From assembly GCA_010015655.1 (NCBI GenBank), contig ML976756.1:187264-251263 (forward strand): DNA of 64,000 bases. The letters run 5' to 3'. Below the pieces are notes generated by a model, which worked only from the letters and a program-made list of their open reading frames with translations, searched no databases and had not been told where the DNA came from. The translations under genes were made by a program, and so were the position numbers. Every line of letters begins with the position of its first letter. Position 1 is the first letter of the stretch. Shown here piece by piece: positions 12,411-24,662 of this stretch. This DNA comes from Bimuria novae-zelandiae CBS 107.79 (lineage: Eukaryota; Ascomycota; Dothideomycetes; Pleosporales; Didymosphaeriaceae).

Positions 12411-13561
12411 TCACCTCTTGACCCAGATGCTCAGTGCGGTCAGCACACTGGTAACGGCAAGCACCTTCCAGCCCATCTTCTTGCGGTCATCTGCCTCTGG
12501 CTCGGCGGCCCAGTTCAGAAATTCCGTCACGTCCTTGGCCATCTGCGAGGTGGTGGCGGGGGTCTCGTCCTCGTACTCGACCAGGTCGTCATAGAGCACG
12601 CGCGCCATGGCAATTCCGGTGCCGGGGAAGTAGGGGTTGAAGTTGAGGCCCTCAGGCACAACCGCGCCCGCTGGAGGCTCTTCGGGGTAGCCAGTCAACA
12701 AGCTGAAGATGTAGTCGCAGCCACCGTGGCGAGCCTTGACCATGAGGGATAGATCCGGAGGCAGAGCGCCGTTGTTCGCGGCTCGGGCGGCTTCGTCATT
12801 CTTGTAGGGGCCGGGGAGGTAGTCGGAGAGCTTGCCGGGGCGCTTCTCGATCTCGCCCTCGTCGTTGGGCTCCGTGTCGTATTCGTTTTCCTCGGCCAGC
12901 GCCTTTGCCTCATCGACCGTCATGATCTTGCCGACGAGCGAGCGGTACGGGATACGCGAGAGGGAATGGCATGAGGCGCAGACTTCGCGGTACACCTGGA
13001 ATCCACGGCGGAGGCTGCCATGTCTGCGTTAGGCGTAGTCACGGGCTTGTTGAGGGGCACTTACGCCTGGCTGTCGAACGTCTTGTTCCACTTTGCGTGC
13101 TCCCACGGGTACTGGGTAGGGTGGAGACTGTCGTTCACATCACATCCGTTAGCCCCCGAGCTGCACCCAGTCTTGCTTTCCTAGAGCGGCACTCACCCTT
13201 CTTCGGCGGGTGTCATCGCATCGACGTCGCGGCCGGCGACGTAGGCGTACCAGGCGACGGTTCCGGCGGCGAAAGCGGTGGCACCGATGGGGAGGGCGTT
13301 CGTCTTCCAGGACGCACCCTCGGCTGCGGAGCTGGTCGTCGAGGCAGAGCGCTGCACCACCAATCCGTTAGCAGACACGCCAATGCAGATATGGGCAGTT
13401 CAGAGCATCGCAAGCTAGACCGAGACGGCTCTGGGGAAGCTCGCAGGAGCTGGGGGCTGCCATGCGATGGGTGGGTGTCGTACCGATGCTGTCTTGCTGG
13501 CGACATTGCGGGCGGTCGCGCCGACCGAACGCGCTGAGCGAAGCACCGATCGAGCCAACAT
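12411..13561 (-). CDS. CYT1: Cytochrome c1, haem protein of respiratory complex III
   Basis: Cytochrome c1 carries electrons from the Rieske protein to cytochrome c in the mitochondrial bc1 complex. Exons are 13,484-13,561, 13,197-13,351, 13,065-13,127 and 12,411-13,014 (299 aa); all splice sites are GT..AG and the joined frame is open. The N-terminus ([13 protein letters not shown]) is Arg/Ser-rich, as for a mitochondrial presequence. A hydrophobic segment follows ([18 protein letters not shown]). Family landmarks are [13 protein letters not shown], the CASCH haem site, the PPDLSL..ARHGG region, and [13 protein letters not shown] with the likely axial Met. A C-terminal anchor ([19 protein letters not shown]) completes it. 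The length suits the family (about 300-330 aa). A CCAAT box lies 163 bp upstream of the start. Confidence 0.96.
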
Positions 13562-13723
13562 GATGAGCTGGAGCTGGCTCGGGGGGCTGCGGAGAGGGGA
13601 GAGGTCGATTGCACTGGCTGGCAAGTGGTGGTGAGGGCGTCGGCAAGACTTCTCCCAACTGCACAGTCCTTGGACGCTTTTCGCGCTAGGCCGAGATTAG
13701 TCACGACTTACTACGAGCTCACG

Positions 13724-13728
13724 ATTGG
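13724..13728 (-). promoter_or_regulatory. CCAAT box upstream of CYT1
   Basis: The plus strand reads ATTGG, so CCAAT lies on the coding strand 163 bp before the CYT1 start. CCAAT boxes bind the HAP/CBF complex, which controls many fungal respiratory genes. A five-base match is weak evidence on its own. Confidence 0.3.
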
Positions 13729-13858
13729 CTGAAGACTCTTCGGCTCAGGTAGGACGCTTTCTATGATGTGATAGATTCATCTGACCTATCCACGCGCCGT
13801 TTCTACCTGCACTATAGTAGTTTACATGCCATGTCCTATCTCTAATACTACTGCCTCC

Positions 13859-15397
13859 TCAAAGCTCCCTGTCTGCCGCCTTCAGAGGCTTCTCTTCGTC
13901 GGCCGATTTGGCTGCCGAAACCTTCTTGTCGCCCTTCCAGTCCATAGCCTTCAGACGCTCAGTCAGAATGGGGTGAGAGTGATGGAAGCTAGAGTAGAAC
14001 CAGTCGGCATCCATGCTCGAGAGGTTTTGGATCTGAAGCTTGATCAAAGACGCCCCAAGTTCTGCCGCGTAGCCGAGCTTGACAGCGAAAGCATCTGTCG
14101 CCAGTTAGCGCGTTCTCATCCACCGCTTGAAAAACGGAAACTAACCTGCTTCGTACTCCATACTACGCGTCCACATGTTCAGCAAGAGCTTGATGATGGA
14201 GTCGGTGGGAGACAGGATCTCGTTAAAGAGCAGAAAGCCAATCATGACCGGTCGCTCTCTGTGGAATCCAAAGTCCGCGTAGAGTGACCTGTTGTTGATG
14301 AAAACAGAGAACAGCGCAAAGATGTAAAACATGTGCGCCTGGCTAATAAACAGAAGTCGAGAGGTGTGGTTCATTTTCCAGTGACCCAGCTCATGCGCAA
14401 GCACAGCTTCAACCTCCTTCTCGGTGCTCTTCTCCAGGAGGGTATCATAGATGACAATCTTCTTCTTCCCAATCCACGGCAAACCGGTAAAGTACGCGTT
14501 GCTGTGAGCGCTGCGCTTACTTCCGTCAATGACTTGAAGCTCGCCGAGGGGAAACTCAAGTTTTGAAGCAAGCGCTTCGACGGACTCCTTTAGCTTCCCG
14601 GGCTTGAGTGGCTCGAGCTTGTTGAACATGGGGACAATGAAGATGGGGTAGATGGTCATGGCCGAGATCTGCACGACGAGCATGAAGACCCAAAGGTAGT
14701 AGAAGAAGCTTTGTCCGGTCTTGTTTATGATGGCCAAGAAGGCACTGCCAATGGGAATGCCAAAGGCAACAGCAAGTGCCTGTCCCTTGACCATGTCGGT
14801 CAACCACAGCTTGACGGTCATTTTGTTGAAGCCGAACCGCTCCTCAAGCACGAAACTGTGGTAGTATGAGAAGGGGAGCCCAGCAATGAGGTCGATTAGG
14901 CCGAAGAGGTACACGAAGAGGAGCGACTGCGAAATTTCGCCGGAGAAGCGAGCGGGAGCATAGCGGGCGAGGATGGTGCCAGCGACACCCCAGACGATCG
15001 GGTAGACGTCGAAGTAGAGAACGGCGATGGACTTGAGCTGGTTGAAGAGACCAGACACGAAGCTGAACTGGGCCTTTGCGCGACCGTAGGACTGCAACAG
15101 CGTCAGCGGGGCGCGGGGTGGGTACTCCAACGGTGGCCTACCTGCGACTTGTCGAAGGTGTCCCTGTCGATTTCCTTGTCTAGCGCCTTCGGAACCGTGT
15201 CTCGCTGGAGGACGCGGTATTGGCGGAAGAGAAGCCAGTTCTCGAGCGCAAACTCAGCGAGAGAGAAGCCGACGACCAGCTTCTTCCACGGGAAGAGGGG
15301 CCGGTCGAGCCAGCGGGCAAGCCGCTGCGCACAATCAGCAACCATCAGCTACGCGCGGAAAAGAGCCTCATCATACCTGCAAAAAAGCTTGAATCAT
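13859..15397 (-). CDS. STE24: CAAX prenyl protease Ste24 (zinc metalloprotease M48)
   Basis: Ste24 is an ER and inner nuclear membrane protease that removes the AAX tripeptide from prenylated proteins and, in yeast, trims a-factor. Exons are 15,377-15,397, 15,142-15,324, 14,146-15,091 and 13,859-14,094 (461 aa). Introns are 50-52 bp; the first exon has seven codons, MIQAFLQ. Landmarks are LDRPLFPWKKLVVGF, several membrane segments, the zinc motif HELGH within VLAHELGHW, and the third-ligand region EYEAD, which is completed only by splicing across the last intron. That supports the exon model. Length matches the family. The start was chosen because the tiny exon reads in phase into the conserved domain; the ATG near 15,345 lies inside intron 1. 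Confidence 0.95.
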
Positions 15398-18300
15398 GGT
15401 GGGCGGAGTGGGATGTAGACGGCAGCGCAGGCAACGCTGAGGACACTTTGCTACCTGAAGCGTCGCCCTAGGGTGTATAGCTGTCCGATCGGGAAGGCGG
15501 TGAAAGCTGGCAGTATAGCCGGCGTTCACTGTGCAGAGAGGTGTGGGCTGCCCATGGTTAAGGGCTAAACCGGATGAATACTAGCGCAATATCGCCTGGG
15601 TGCTCCTCCAGCACCTGCGTGCTGATTCTTCCTGTTGGATCGAACACTCACCTGAACGGGTGTGCCCTTCGACTGCTCTACCGCATCCTTGTCGTCAAGG
15701 CACAACGACCCTGTTCATACCTACATACGTAGGAACCAGGTGAAAGCGTATACAGGACTAAATACACGTGTATAAAATGTTCGAATGAAACCATCAGGAG
15801 ATAAGAGTGCAAAAAGTAGGTAGTGATTGACCCAGTAAAAAAAGTAGCGACAAAAAGTGTGTTCCCCGGGGACTGCTCAAGAATTATTGAGTGAAACCAT
15901 AGGTTATGGCCTGTGTACAGTCACCTTCACGATTAATCCTCTAACTGTCGTAGCACTAGGACCTTGCAGGATCAAACTAGATTACTTCGTTGAACATTTG
16001 AAGAGTTGGACTTGTGAGCCGAAGATTGAAGCTTCGTCAAGATCAATAGGATGTCTTGTAGTCTAACAATTACAGTACCATACACTCTTCCACCACAAGC
16101 TTGTACATGACGCCCAATGACCTGAATGCATACCATGACCGAAGTCACAAGAAGGCGGAGCTGCTACCTGAGGTGCTCCCTGAGCCACCGTTGCGGCCGC
16201 TGACCCTCTGAGCCCATACGAGAGGCTTCCCGTCCATCTATATAAACTCCGTCTAAACCTTAGCAATGCAGACCCATGACCCATGACCCATATTGGAAAC
16301 AGTAAGAAAGTCCATGACGTGGTATCGAATGCCAGCTCTAATAACGCCACCCATGCCGCAAAATCGCTCAAGAAAAGTCAAATCGATCGCAACTTTAGGC
16401 CATCGTCGAAGATAGCCAGGTAGGACCGTATGTATCTTGTTGCTGGTAAGCTGTCTGCAGGACCATGAATGCCAGATCCCTTAGACTCGACCGTGTTCCG
16501 TCACTCAGTAGTGGTGACGAAGTGAGAAGCGTACGGTCGCATCATGCTGTCTTAAGCATGAAGAAGAGTCCTACAGGAGTTAGTCATGTTGGATGGATGA
16601 ATGTGACAAAGTGGCGTACCTATTGGCATCGAGTTGCCAATTATCCACCATCCCGGGGCTGCTTGTCATCGTTCTTCATGGAGACCATAGGAGATGATTT
16701 AGGTCGGGAGCCTGGTCGTGGAGCGCCTCCGTCACGTGGTTGTGTGTCTCCGGTGCGGGTGAGGTTGAAGTTGTTGATGATGAGTCTCATTGTGAGAAGC
16801 GGCAGATATAAAAGGGGATAGTAATTAAGTAGCCTTGAGATGAGTGTGGCTGAAGCTCTTGTGTTCGTGTTCGTGTTCGTGTTCTTGCTGCGCTGTAGGC
16901 GTATCGAAAGGTTGATATGTGGCTGTCCTCACGGTGGAACAAGACGTATAAGTACACACCTCCCAGACCCTTCCCAAAAGGCGCCACACTTGAAAAAGCC
17001 TCACAAAAACCATTGCTTGCGGTGAACAGCATTCGCCTTTTTTCAGGCTATGACGCTGTAATTCTGAATACATTCTCGGTCAACTTTACTTCAAACCTCA
17101 AAGAGAAAAGTGCTACTCCGCCACACCTCGAATGAAGCGACTGTGATTGGGCTGAACCCGTCGAAGAAGGCAGCAACAGGCCGAAGCCCCCTAGTGCGAC
17201 TCCGGGGACGCTTCCAGCGCAAGGAAAACCGGGGAGCAAAAAGGTGAGTCTTTTGGATGCACCGCTCCCGACCCGCCAAAACCACAGCCTAAGGGTCATT
17301 CGCAGTGCAAAGCCACAACCACCTGCCGAAAAACACGAGCAAGGCCGAATCCGAGGCTCCCACTGTACACTTTAGGCAAGGAAAATGGTGACGTGTGGGC
17401 CATGAATGGTTCAATTGGAGTTCGCTGCCTAGGGCCGCACAGCCGCAGCGTGGCTTGTGTTCACCTTAGGTACTCAAGGCAGTCCTGAAGGCTGCCAGAT
17501 TCTGGTACGCGTGCCCTGAAAAGGCTCTCGATAAGCAACCGAAAACGTCCGTAAATCGCGCGCCGGTTCGAAAGATTCCTTGCGTCATTTTATTTTCGGA
17601 TTTCTTTGGGTTTCTTTCATCGTCGTATACGAAGTAGCTGCACATCCACGCCAAGTGTTCGTATCCAGTCGTCGCTTATGGCCAGGAGCAGTTAGCGACC
17701 CGGATCTCGGCAACGACATCGTATCTTGCGCAACAAGGCGATGTAGAGACTGGTAACGTATGGTGGTCGCGATCGGAGCCATTGCAAGTTTGGTTGTCAG
17801 ACAATTGGCCATTTTGAGCTGACCAACCGCGCGTGAGTTCGCAGGTAGTTGGTAGTGTTGAGGTCGCGGTTCGCTTCTCTAGTCACAGATCAGTAATGCG
17901 ACGTTGAACGCGGGACTGATACTTACAGAAGCCGTCGCGCGGTGGTGAGTTCGGATCGGGTTTAACCGGTCGGTTTCCGCCGGAGCAGTTGGGAGTCGTG
18001 GTGGCAGGTTTGTAGCTGGACATGTTGTAGATTTCTGAAGGGATACGGTGCTAGCAAGAACGACGACGGCGTAGAGAATTCGAGATGGATGATTGTCTGA
18101 TGCACAGATAACTTTCAGATGTAGAACACTGAGTCTATTTCCAAAAACGCTTCAAGCTACGCACAGGACCCAGTCTATTTAAACTTGAAAGACGCTCTCG
18201 CGAATTCACGTCAGTATACCCTCTCCACGGCCCATGGCAGCACGGGGCAACACGAAGGCAAAGGGCAATGACGGTACGTGGCCCTAGGTATCTCCGAGCT

Positions 18301-20095
18301 CTGAGCACGAAGTGAAGCAAATCCCAAGATATTGCGGTGCCTCTTTGCAGAGAGGACGAAACAGGACCCAGTGTTCCGGTGTGAAATCACGCCGGACCGC
18401 GCTGGTGCTTCATTTTTCTCGCCTGAAACAGGCACATGACAGCCGTGCTGGCATGCGAAGGTTGTTGTGAGCTTGCGATGGGGAGACCTGTGATGTAGCG
18501 CCCAAAAGGGGCAAGCGCGCTAGGAACGCCTCACCATCGTAGAGTGTTTGATAGGCGCGGAATACCGGCACGCTTTCTCTCCTCCCAGCATCAACCATCC
18601 CGAGGCTATTCTAGACGCCTTCTGATGCGGTGGAGTAAGAGACACCGTGGGTGGAGCCTGACGGGAGCCATGCGTTGGCGAGCCAGCCCTATGCGCATGG
18701 CATGTCAGATGCGGACCCTCTGTTTCGTCAACAGTCGCCACGCAAGAGATCCATACTTCCCTTCTAGACGCAGGTACAGACACAAGCGACAGTAAACGCC
18801 GCTGGCCGCTCGGCCCGAAAGTCGTCGACCAACACTGCCACTGTCTCATCCCTTTTACGACATCACAAGAAGTGTGCCCTGCTGAGACAGGAGAGGGACC
18901 ACAAACAGACAACATTACGCCCTTGCCCTTTCCCGTATCGACACACCGCGATTCGCCGCCAACGCCCTTTGGATCAGCGTCAATATGTTGACATATTTCG
19001 CGAGGCGGGCTCTGCGGTTCCATTCTGTCAGAGTGCCCTAGAGTGCCCTGCGGAAGCCCCATGGAGCCTCCTCTGTCGCCTTCAAGTCAAGTTGCTTTTT
19101 CCACCAGGCATCTGTGAAGCGAGCTATCTGCCTCGATGACCACACTCCTGCACTGGTTCTCAATTCTTCCAGCTTCTTCTGTGACGCTAGCGGCTTACCG
19201 AATTTTTTGTCGCAAGCCGTCGAGCTTTCCCATCGGATTGCCCTACGCCTGCCAGCTCGAGCTTGTTGGGACGTCGTCGACGATGTTTGCTCGCTGTTTC
19301 GTTCTTGACCTTGAGCTTTCCTCCTTGGTGGCCATGCTGGCTACCACTCTGGAACCCTAAGAACTTCCAAAAGACGATTGTCAGAGGCGTGCCGGGAATG
19401 AGAAGCGTCAACCACTGTGTCACATCGGTTTAAGATTCGGGGCTTTTCAACAAGCCCATGTCGTTGTTGCCTCTTGCGCTGGATTGCTTGTCATGGGCGA
19501 CTATGTATGCAAGTTTGAAGCCAAAACTGCAAACTCCCGTCGCTGCTGCAGTGGACGAAGTCGTAGCACCTAGGCTCCAAACATAGGGGTGCGCTAAGCA
19601 CAAGTACCCGGATCGGCCGGGCATCATGCACGCGCATGCAACCGAGCTGCGGGAAGCGCCATCTTTTGCTTATGTCTTTTGCGCTTAGTATCACGCTCAC
19701 AAGGTATCACGCTCACAATACTTTAGAAGAGCAAGGAGCACTATCACTGCCAGCACTCTCACTTTTCAGATGGTCGCCGAGCCAGCAGAGGCGTTATGCA
19801 CATCGCCAACCGAAGAGGCGCCGCACCTGGTCAAGGTTGACACTAACCCAATCGCCAATCAATACCAACGGTGGACGTCTCCTACATTAATCCAGAGCAT
19901 CCACCACTGGGAGCTATTCCGTCCCTGGTCGACCTGCAGCTCCCTCCCGCCCATTCCATAAATCGATGGCCACGCTGTTTGCGAGCTCATTTCGTCCCGT
20001 TCATCCTACAATTCCTCCCTGACGCGGCCGCACGTGGAAATCCTGTACCCGTCTCTCACAATTGAACTCACTCGAACTACTTGCAACTACTTGCA
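15398..20095. other. Long stretch without a supportable gene
   Basis: This 4.7 kb of ordinary base composition lies between STE24 and the CFEM gene. Open frames exist (for example 18,520-19,062 minus, 16,465-16,821 plus), but none shows a signal peptide, domain, splice-supported extension or familiar motif. On the minus strand a short ATG frame at about 18,025-17,930 (MSSYKPATTT start) runs into a good GTAAGT donor, but the obvious acceptor creates an immediate stop. Promoters of both neighbours must lie here; noncoding RNA cannot be judged by eye. Confidence 0.45.
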
Positions 20096-20835
20096 ATGCG
20101 CTTCTCGACTCTCACCGTCGTTGCGACGCTCAGCTCGTTAGCGGCGGCACAAGACGTCCTCGGCTCGCTGCCAAAATGTGGTGTAAGTCCTGCTTGGATG
20201 TGTTGGGCTATGCAGTAGTTGACGGATCCACAGCAAGATTGCTTCGGCAACAACTTCGCAGGCTGCGCGCAGTTTGATTACGGGTGTATCTGCGGCAACA
20301 AGAATCTCATTTCTGAGCTTTCCTGCTGCGTTGCCACGAACTGCAACGACGCGGACAAGCAATGTGAGTGGCATGGGGTAAAACGATAGTTTGAGCCTGC
20401 TGACAATTGAATCCAGCCATAATCGGGCTTGCTTCGGGTCTTTGCAAGGCCTATGGGGTTGAGGTTCCAACTCAAGCCTCCTGTGCCGCCAGCGCATCGT
20501 CCACGGCTGCCTCGACGGCTTCTTCGGGCTCTGCTTCGGGCTCCGCTTCAGGCTCCGCCTCAGTTTCGGCTTCAGGTTCTGCTACGGGCTCTGCTACGGG
20601 CTCTGCTACGGGCTCTGCTACGGGCTCTGCTACGGGCTCTGCTACGGGCTCTGCCACGGGCTCCGCTACAAGCGCGGGTATAACTTCCGCTCCTGCGACG
20701 ACATCGGCCAGCGAGAGTGGAAGTGCGGCTGCTAAAAGCTCGACGGGGAGCCCTGGAGCAGCTGGGCCCGTTGCGACGGCACAGGTTGGGTTGGGTTTGG
20801 CTGTAGGGATTGCTGGATTGCTGGCGGGACTGTAA
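20096..20835 (+). CDS. CFEM-domain, GPI-anchored cell-surface protein
   Basis: Exons are 20,096-20,182, 20,234-20,363 and 20,417-20,835 (211 aa). The signal peptide MRFSTLTVVATLSSLAAAQ is followed by a CFEM module: LPKCGQDC, then NNFAGC, FDYGCIC, LSCCVATNC and, after the second intron, ASGLC, making the expected eight cysteines plus the Asp before CxC. Next comes a low-complexity Ser/Ala/Thr/Gly tract encoded by 12-bp repeats (20,521-20,664), and a hydrophobic tail (VGLGLAVGIAGLLAGL), the signal for GPI attachment. Known CFEM proteins work in haem-iron uptake, adhesion or host interaction; which applies here cannot be told. The ATG choice is fixed by the signal peptide and the phase-0 first intron. 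Confidence 0.93.
20521..20664 (+). repeat. 12-bp coding minisatellite in the CFEM gene
   Basis: Twelve-base units of the form GCTACGGGCTCT run head to tail. Six are near identical at 20,581-20,652, with more divergent copies on both sides. They encode a Ser-Ala-Thr-Gly repeat in the stalk between the CFEM domain and the GPI signal. Stalk length may vary between strains. Confidence 0.93.
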
Positions 20836-21269
20836 GCTTGTTAGCAGCCATGTGTACAATTGTAGTCGTAGTTCCAGTGTGCTTGATGGGTGTCTCGGAT
20901 GGGTATCTTGGTAGGGTATAATAGTCAGATTCTTCCTCGCGCTGCGTCTTGGTCGATTGAGCGGATTTCATCTGTAGATGGAATTGCATGTTTCCGCTGG
21001 GCATTTGAGAAGAAGTAATGGTAGTACAGTAAATGTGACACTTCCACTGAGCTTTTTGACTTACCATACATCTTGGTCGCATGTGCAATGTACATCTGAA
21101 CTTCTAGTCTGCCCCCACCTGCACCTCCATCGCACGGCGCACGTGGTGGCCACCAGCGCCAAACACCACCACCACCACCACCCAAAGTCTCTTGCCTCGT
21201 GGCCGTGATGCCTCCGCAGTGCGATGCTTAGAACAAGCAGCTGCACACCGGTCGCCGTGCAAGGTCACC

Positions 21270-24075
21270 ATGTCGAACTTCAAGCGGGCAATGCCCGCGC
21301 GGCACCAGAATGTCGTCGCCTCGCTGCACACGACTCAGCTGGTGGACGACTCCAAGGCCGTGCTGCCAGCGGGTAGTCTTCCTGTCCCCGTTGCTCGAGG
21401 CCTCAGCTGACGGTTGCAGAGCTCATCAACACGATCCTCGACTACCTCCCCGTCGCCGACATGTTTCGGTTCGCTGCGACGTCGAAGCGCATGCAAGAGA
21501 TGGTGTACGACGACACACGGTGGATACAGAGACTCAGAAGCATGGGCTGCTGGAACGAAGCAGAGGCGCGCCAGCGGTTCGATCAAGCCATGCGTAGGAA
21601 GGCTGAAGCCCAGCGAACCAGGGCATCCAACGGTACAGGACACGGGGTACCACCCCCGGGTGGGGCCCCCAAGGGCAGTACCACGCTTTTTGACGCTGGT
21701 CTGGAAGAAGAGATACAGCGCAAGTCGGTCGAGGCGTCAGCGCGACCGCGGGCGAGCACGCTGGACAAGAACTTCGAGGACATGACACTGGCTCACGGCG
21801 CTGCCCGAGCATACCGCGTGGACCCGAACCAGGCCTTGCAGGTACTCTCACACGTGCGCTCGATACGGGGCATGGCCCGACAAGAGTATGGGCAAGTCTA
21901 TGGAGCTCTGGCGCCGTACTATTTCGATCTTGCGAGGTCGAAGAGCCACTCCGACCCAGTCTTGTTCCGCACGTACCGCGATCCTGAGCAACAAGCTCGC
22001 ATGCTTGCACAGCTCAAGGTCTTCGCCAAAAGCGACTTTGCCCAAGGCTGGAACCAACGAGAGGAGAGGCTGGACACGATGATGGGCATCTTCGAAAACG
22101 CTGTCTTGCGAGAGTTCGAGCAAGGGGCCGAGGCGCGCGACTTCGACGGCCGCATGAAGAGATACGCCCAGGTTTTGGTTTCGTTGAATGGTGGCACCGC
22201 GGGGATTGATTCATACATTCACAACCACCCTCTGCTGCTGGACAAGGAAAAGCTAGGCAACCCAAAAGATTGCCTACGCCTCGCCGGTTCCGGCCAGTTA
22301 TCCCTCCAACCCTCTCATGACTTCTTCAGAGGCCTCGCTGTCGCCCTCAATGAAGAGGCCGCCATTATCGATCGAGTTTTCCCGTCAACTGTAGATGTTT
22401 TGCAACCCTTCTTAGAGCGCGTTGCTGAAGACGTGATTTCCGATTACGTGACGGCGTTGTTTGACGAGGCCCACGACGTTAGCATCGAGACCTACCTGAA
22501 AGCTGTTTCGGGTGTATTTGACCAGGCGCTCCAGTTAGCGATGTCGCTCATACCTACAAAGGGCTCCAAGCCCGATTTCGCAGACGAGGCTATGCGTATA
22601 ATATCGCGGTGTTTCGAACAGCATGTCGATCTCTATCTGCAGGAAGAGCTAGACTTCTTCAAGCGGAAATCAGAAGCAGAAGTGGAAGCCTGGGAAAAAC
22701 GGTTGACCGAGGAAGAACAGACCGCAGAGTCCTTCTTCATGTCGAATGTCAGCAGACAAGCTGCGAAACGCGACTTTCTTACCTCCTTTAAGAAGGTGGT
22801 AATGGCGCCTGTCAATGTCCTTCCATCGTTCGGCAGCTCTGGAGTCTCTAAGCCCGCAACCAATGCTGCCACCGTGAGCGGCCAGAATCTAGACATAACG
22901 TCGAGGTCTTCCACACCAGTACCGGAGCGTGCTCCGTCTCCTCGGCTTGAAGCACCGACTTCGGAGCTTGCGGCGAAGGCTGCCATCATGAACTCAAGAT
23001 TGGAAGGAATTCGCAGTTTGTTCAGCATCGAGGTTGCATTGAACCTCACCCACACTGCGAAAGCAAGCTTAGAAAGAGCCGCACGATTTGTACGACTTGG
23101 CGGCCAGTCAGGCGAAGAAGCGAAGGAGCAATGCGAGAGCATCTTCATCAAAATGCTGCAAATCCTTGGGGGACGACACATGAAACCAGGCTTTGACAAG
23201 GCCGTGAGCCACTTGTCAGACTACAAACCCCGAGAAGTTGCTGATCACAGCAACGAAGGCGTGGCACCTCTTGTCGCCTTTCTCGAACTCGTCAATGTTG
23301 GAGACTTGATACAACAAATGATTGAGGTGTTTTACTTGCAGGAACTGGTTGCTGCGAAGCTGACCGATCAGGATGACTTTTTGAGCGCTGCTTGCAAGGA
23401 GAAGAAACGATTTGAACAAATGCTTGACGAACGGGTAGCCGCAGGGCTCAATAAAGGCATCGATGTGCTCATGGACGAAGTGGAATACCTTTGCGGCACT
23501 ACGCAATTACCAACCGACTTTAACCCTCCAGTCGGACCCAATGGGTCGGTGCAGGTGTCGGACGTTGGGCCCAGCCATACAGCCAAGAGGATAGTCGATG
23601 TTGTGTCCTCGCACACCAGCATGTTGGTGGGGAGCACAGACAAGACGGTGCTAGACGTCTTCAACCAGGAGGTTGGGTTGCGTCTGTTCACTGCGCTTTG
23701 CAAGCACCTCAAACGGCAGCGGATCAGCGTGGACGGGGCAATCAAGCTGATCAGGTAAGCTCTTAGTCACGTAGTTGTTTTGGCAGCTGACTGATTTGGA
23801 CTAGTGACATGAACGCGTACAATACCTACATTGTCTCACTCAGGAACAAATCCATAACGCAGTATTTCGCTGCACTGAGAGAGCTCTCGCAGATCTATCT
23901 GATCGAACCCCACCACGCAAAGGAGATTGCGACAATCATTGCAGATACGGATCGGTATCATGGGATTTTCAGGGCCGAGGAAGTGTATGAGTATGCGGAG
24001 CGCAGGGCTGATTGGTATCAGATCAAAGGCGCGGTGGAGAAGCAAATGTATGGCGTTGGATGTTTAGTCATGTGA
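21270..24075 (+). CDS. RCY1: Recyclin-1, F-box protein with Sec10-like domain
   Basis: Recyclin-1 (S. cerevisiae Rcy1, S. pombe Pof6) acts in endosome-to-Golgi recycling and polarised secretion with Skp1 and small GTPases. Exons are 21,270-21,372, 21,420-23,754 and 23,805-24,075 (902 aa). Near the N-terminus, after the first intron, is an F-box (LINTILDYLPVADMFRFAAT). The rest is a long helical Sec10-like region (for example LQPFLERVAEDVISDYVTAL). The protein ends CLVM, a CAAX prenylation signal as in yeast Rcy1. Both introns are short, in phase and have standard borders. The upstream ATG at 21,270 (MSNFKRAMPARHQ) splices cleanly into the F-box. A SNARE-like or exocyst Sec10 reading is less likely because the F-box and CAAX box are both present. 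Confidence 0.93.
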
Positions 24076-24662
24076 AGCGGAGCGCACCTGGGCAAACACC
24101 GACGCGCAGAACAATGCATTGCACTGCAATGATCCCGTCTGAATCTGCCCCTCAATGTCTCTTCTTATCTTGCGTGGTGTCTTGCGTGGTGTCTTGCGTG
24201 GCGTCTTGCAGTACATGTTGTGCTAAGTCGGTGAGTGGGACTTGTTGGTGGAACTGGACCCTGGTGGAGAGCTTGCGCTGGACCTTTACTCTTGCCTTTA
24301 CCCGCCTCTCACCATAGAAACACTGGTCTGGGCTTCTGATAATAGTACGATTTGCTCATGCGGGTGGCTGCTGCGGCCCCACTACAACACTACCGTTTTA
24401 AGCTGGTCTAGTCTAAACATCACCAACTCATAACACTCTTGTTGTCGCGACTCCTCGCAAACGCCGTTCAGAAGCCTCTAGCTGCGCGTGACACGCCCGC
24501 GCTCGCGACTGCCAATCCGCCGCTCCCACCCACAAGGCGGGCCTGTGACGCGTAGCTGCTCATTCTCTACGCCGGCCGACGCATCTCTGCGCCAGCGCCA
24601 GCGTCCGGCTTGGATAGTGAAGCCCAGTTGCCAGCGGGGTAAAGGAACGCGCCTCACCCACC
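24076..24662. other. Intergenic region with a short 12-bp repeat
   Basis: This lies between the RCY1 stop and the SWIB gene. It holds a small tandem repeat, three and a half units of TCTTGCGTGGTG at 24,168-24,211, probably in the RCY1 3' region. No gene is supported. Confidence 0.6.

Noticed and set aside
16465..16821. 118-codon plus-strand frame
   Set aside because: No recognisable motif and no neighbouring exon signals.
18520..19062. 180-codon minus-strand frame
   Set aside because: No domain, signal peptide, splice-supported extension or family resemblance; composition looks like chance.
24488..24662. Upstream in-frame extension before the SWIB gene
   Set aside because: It also opens at a non-ATG codon. 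The two-codon first exon at 24,663 splices in phase into the DEK-type domain.
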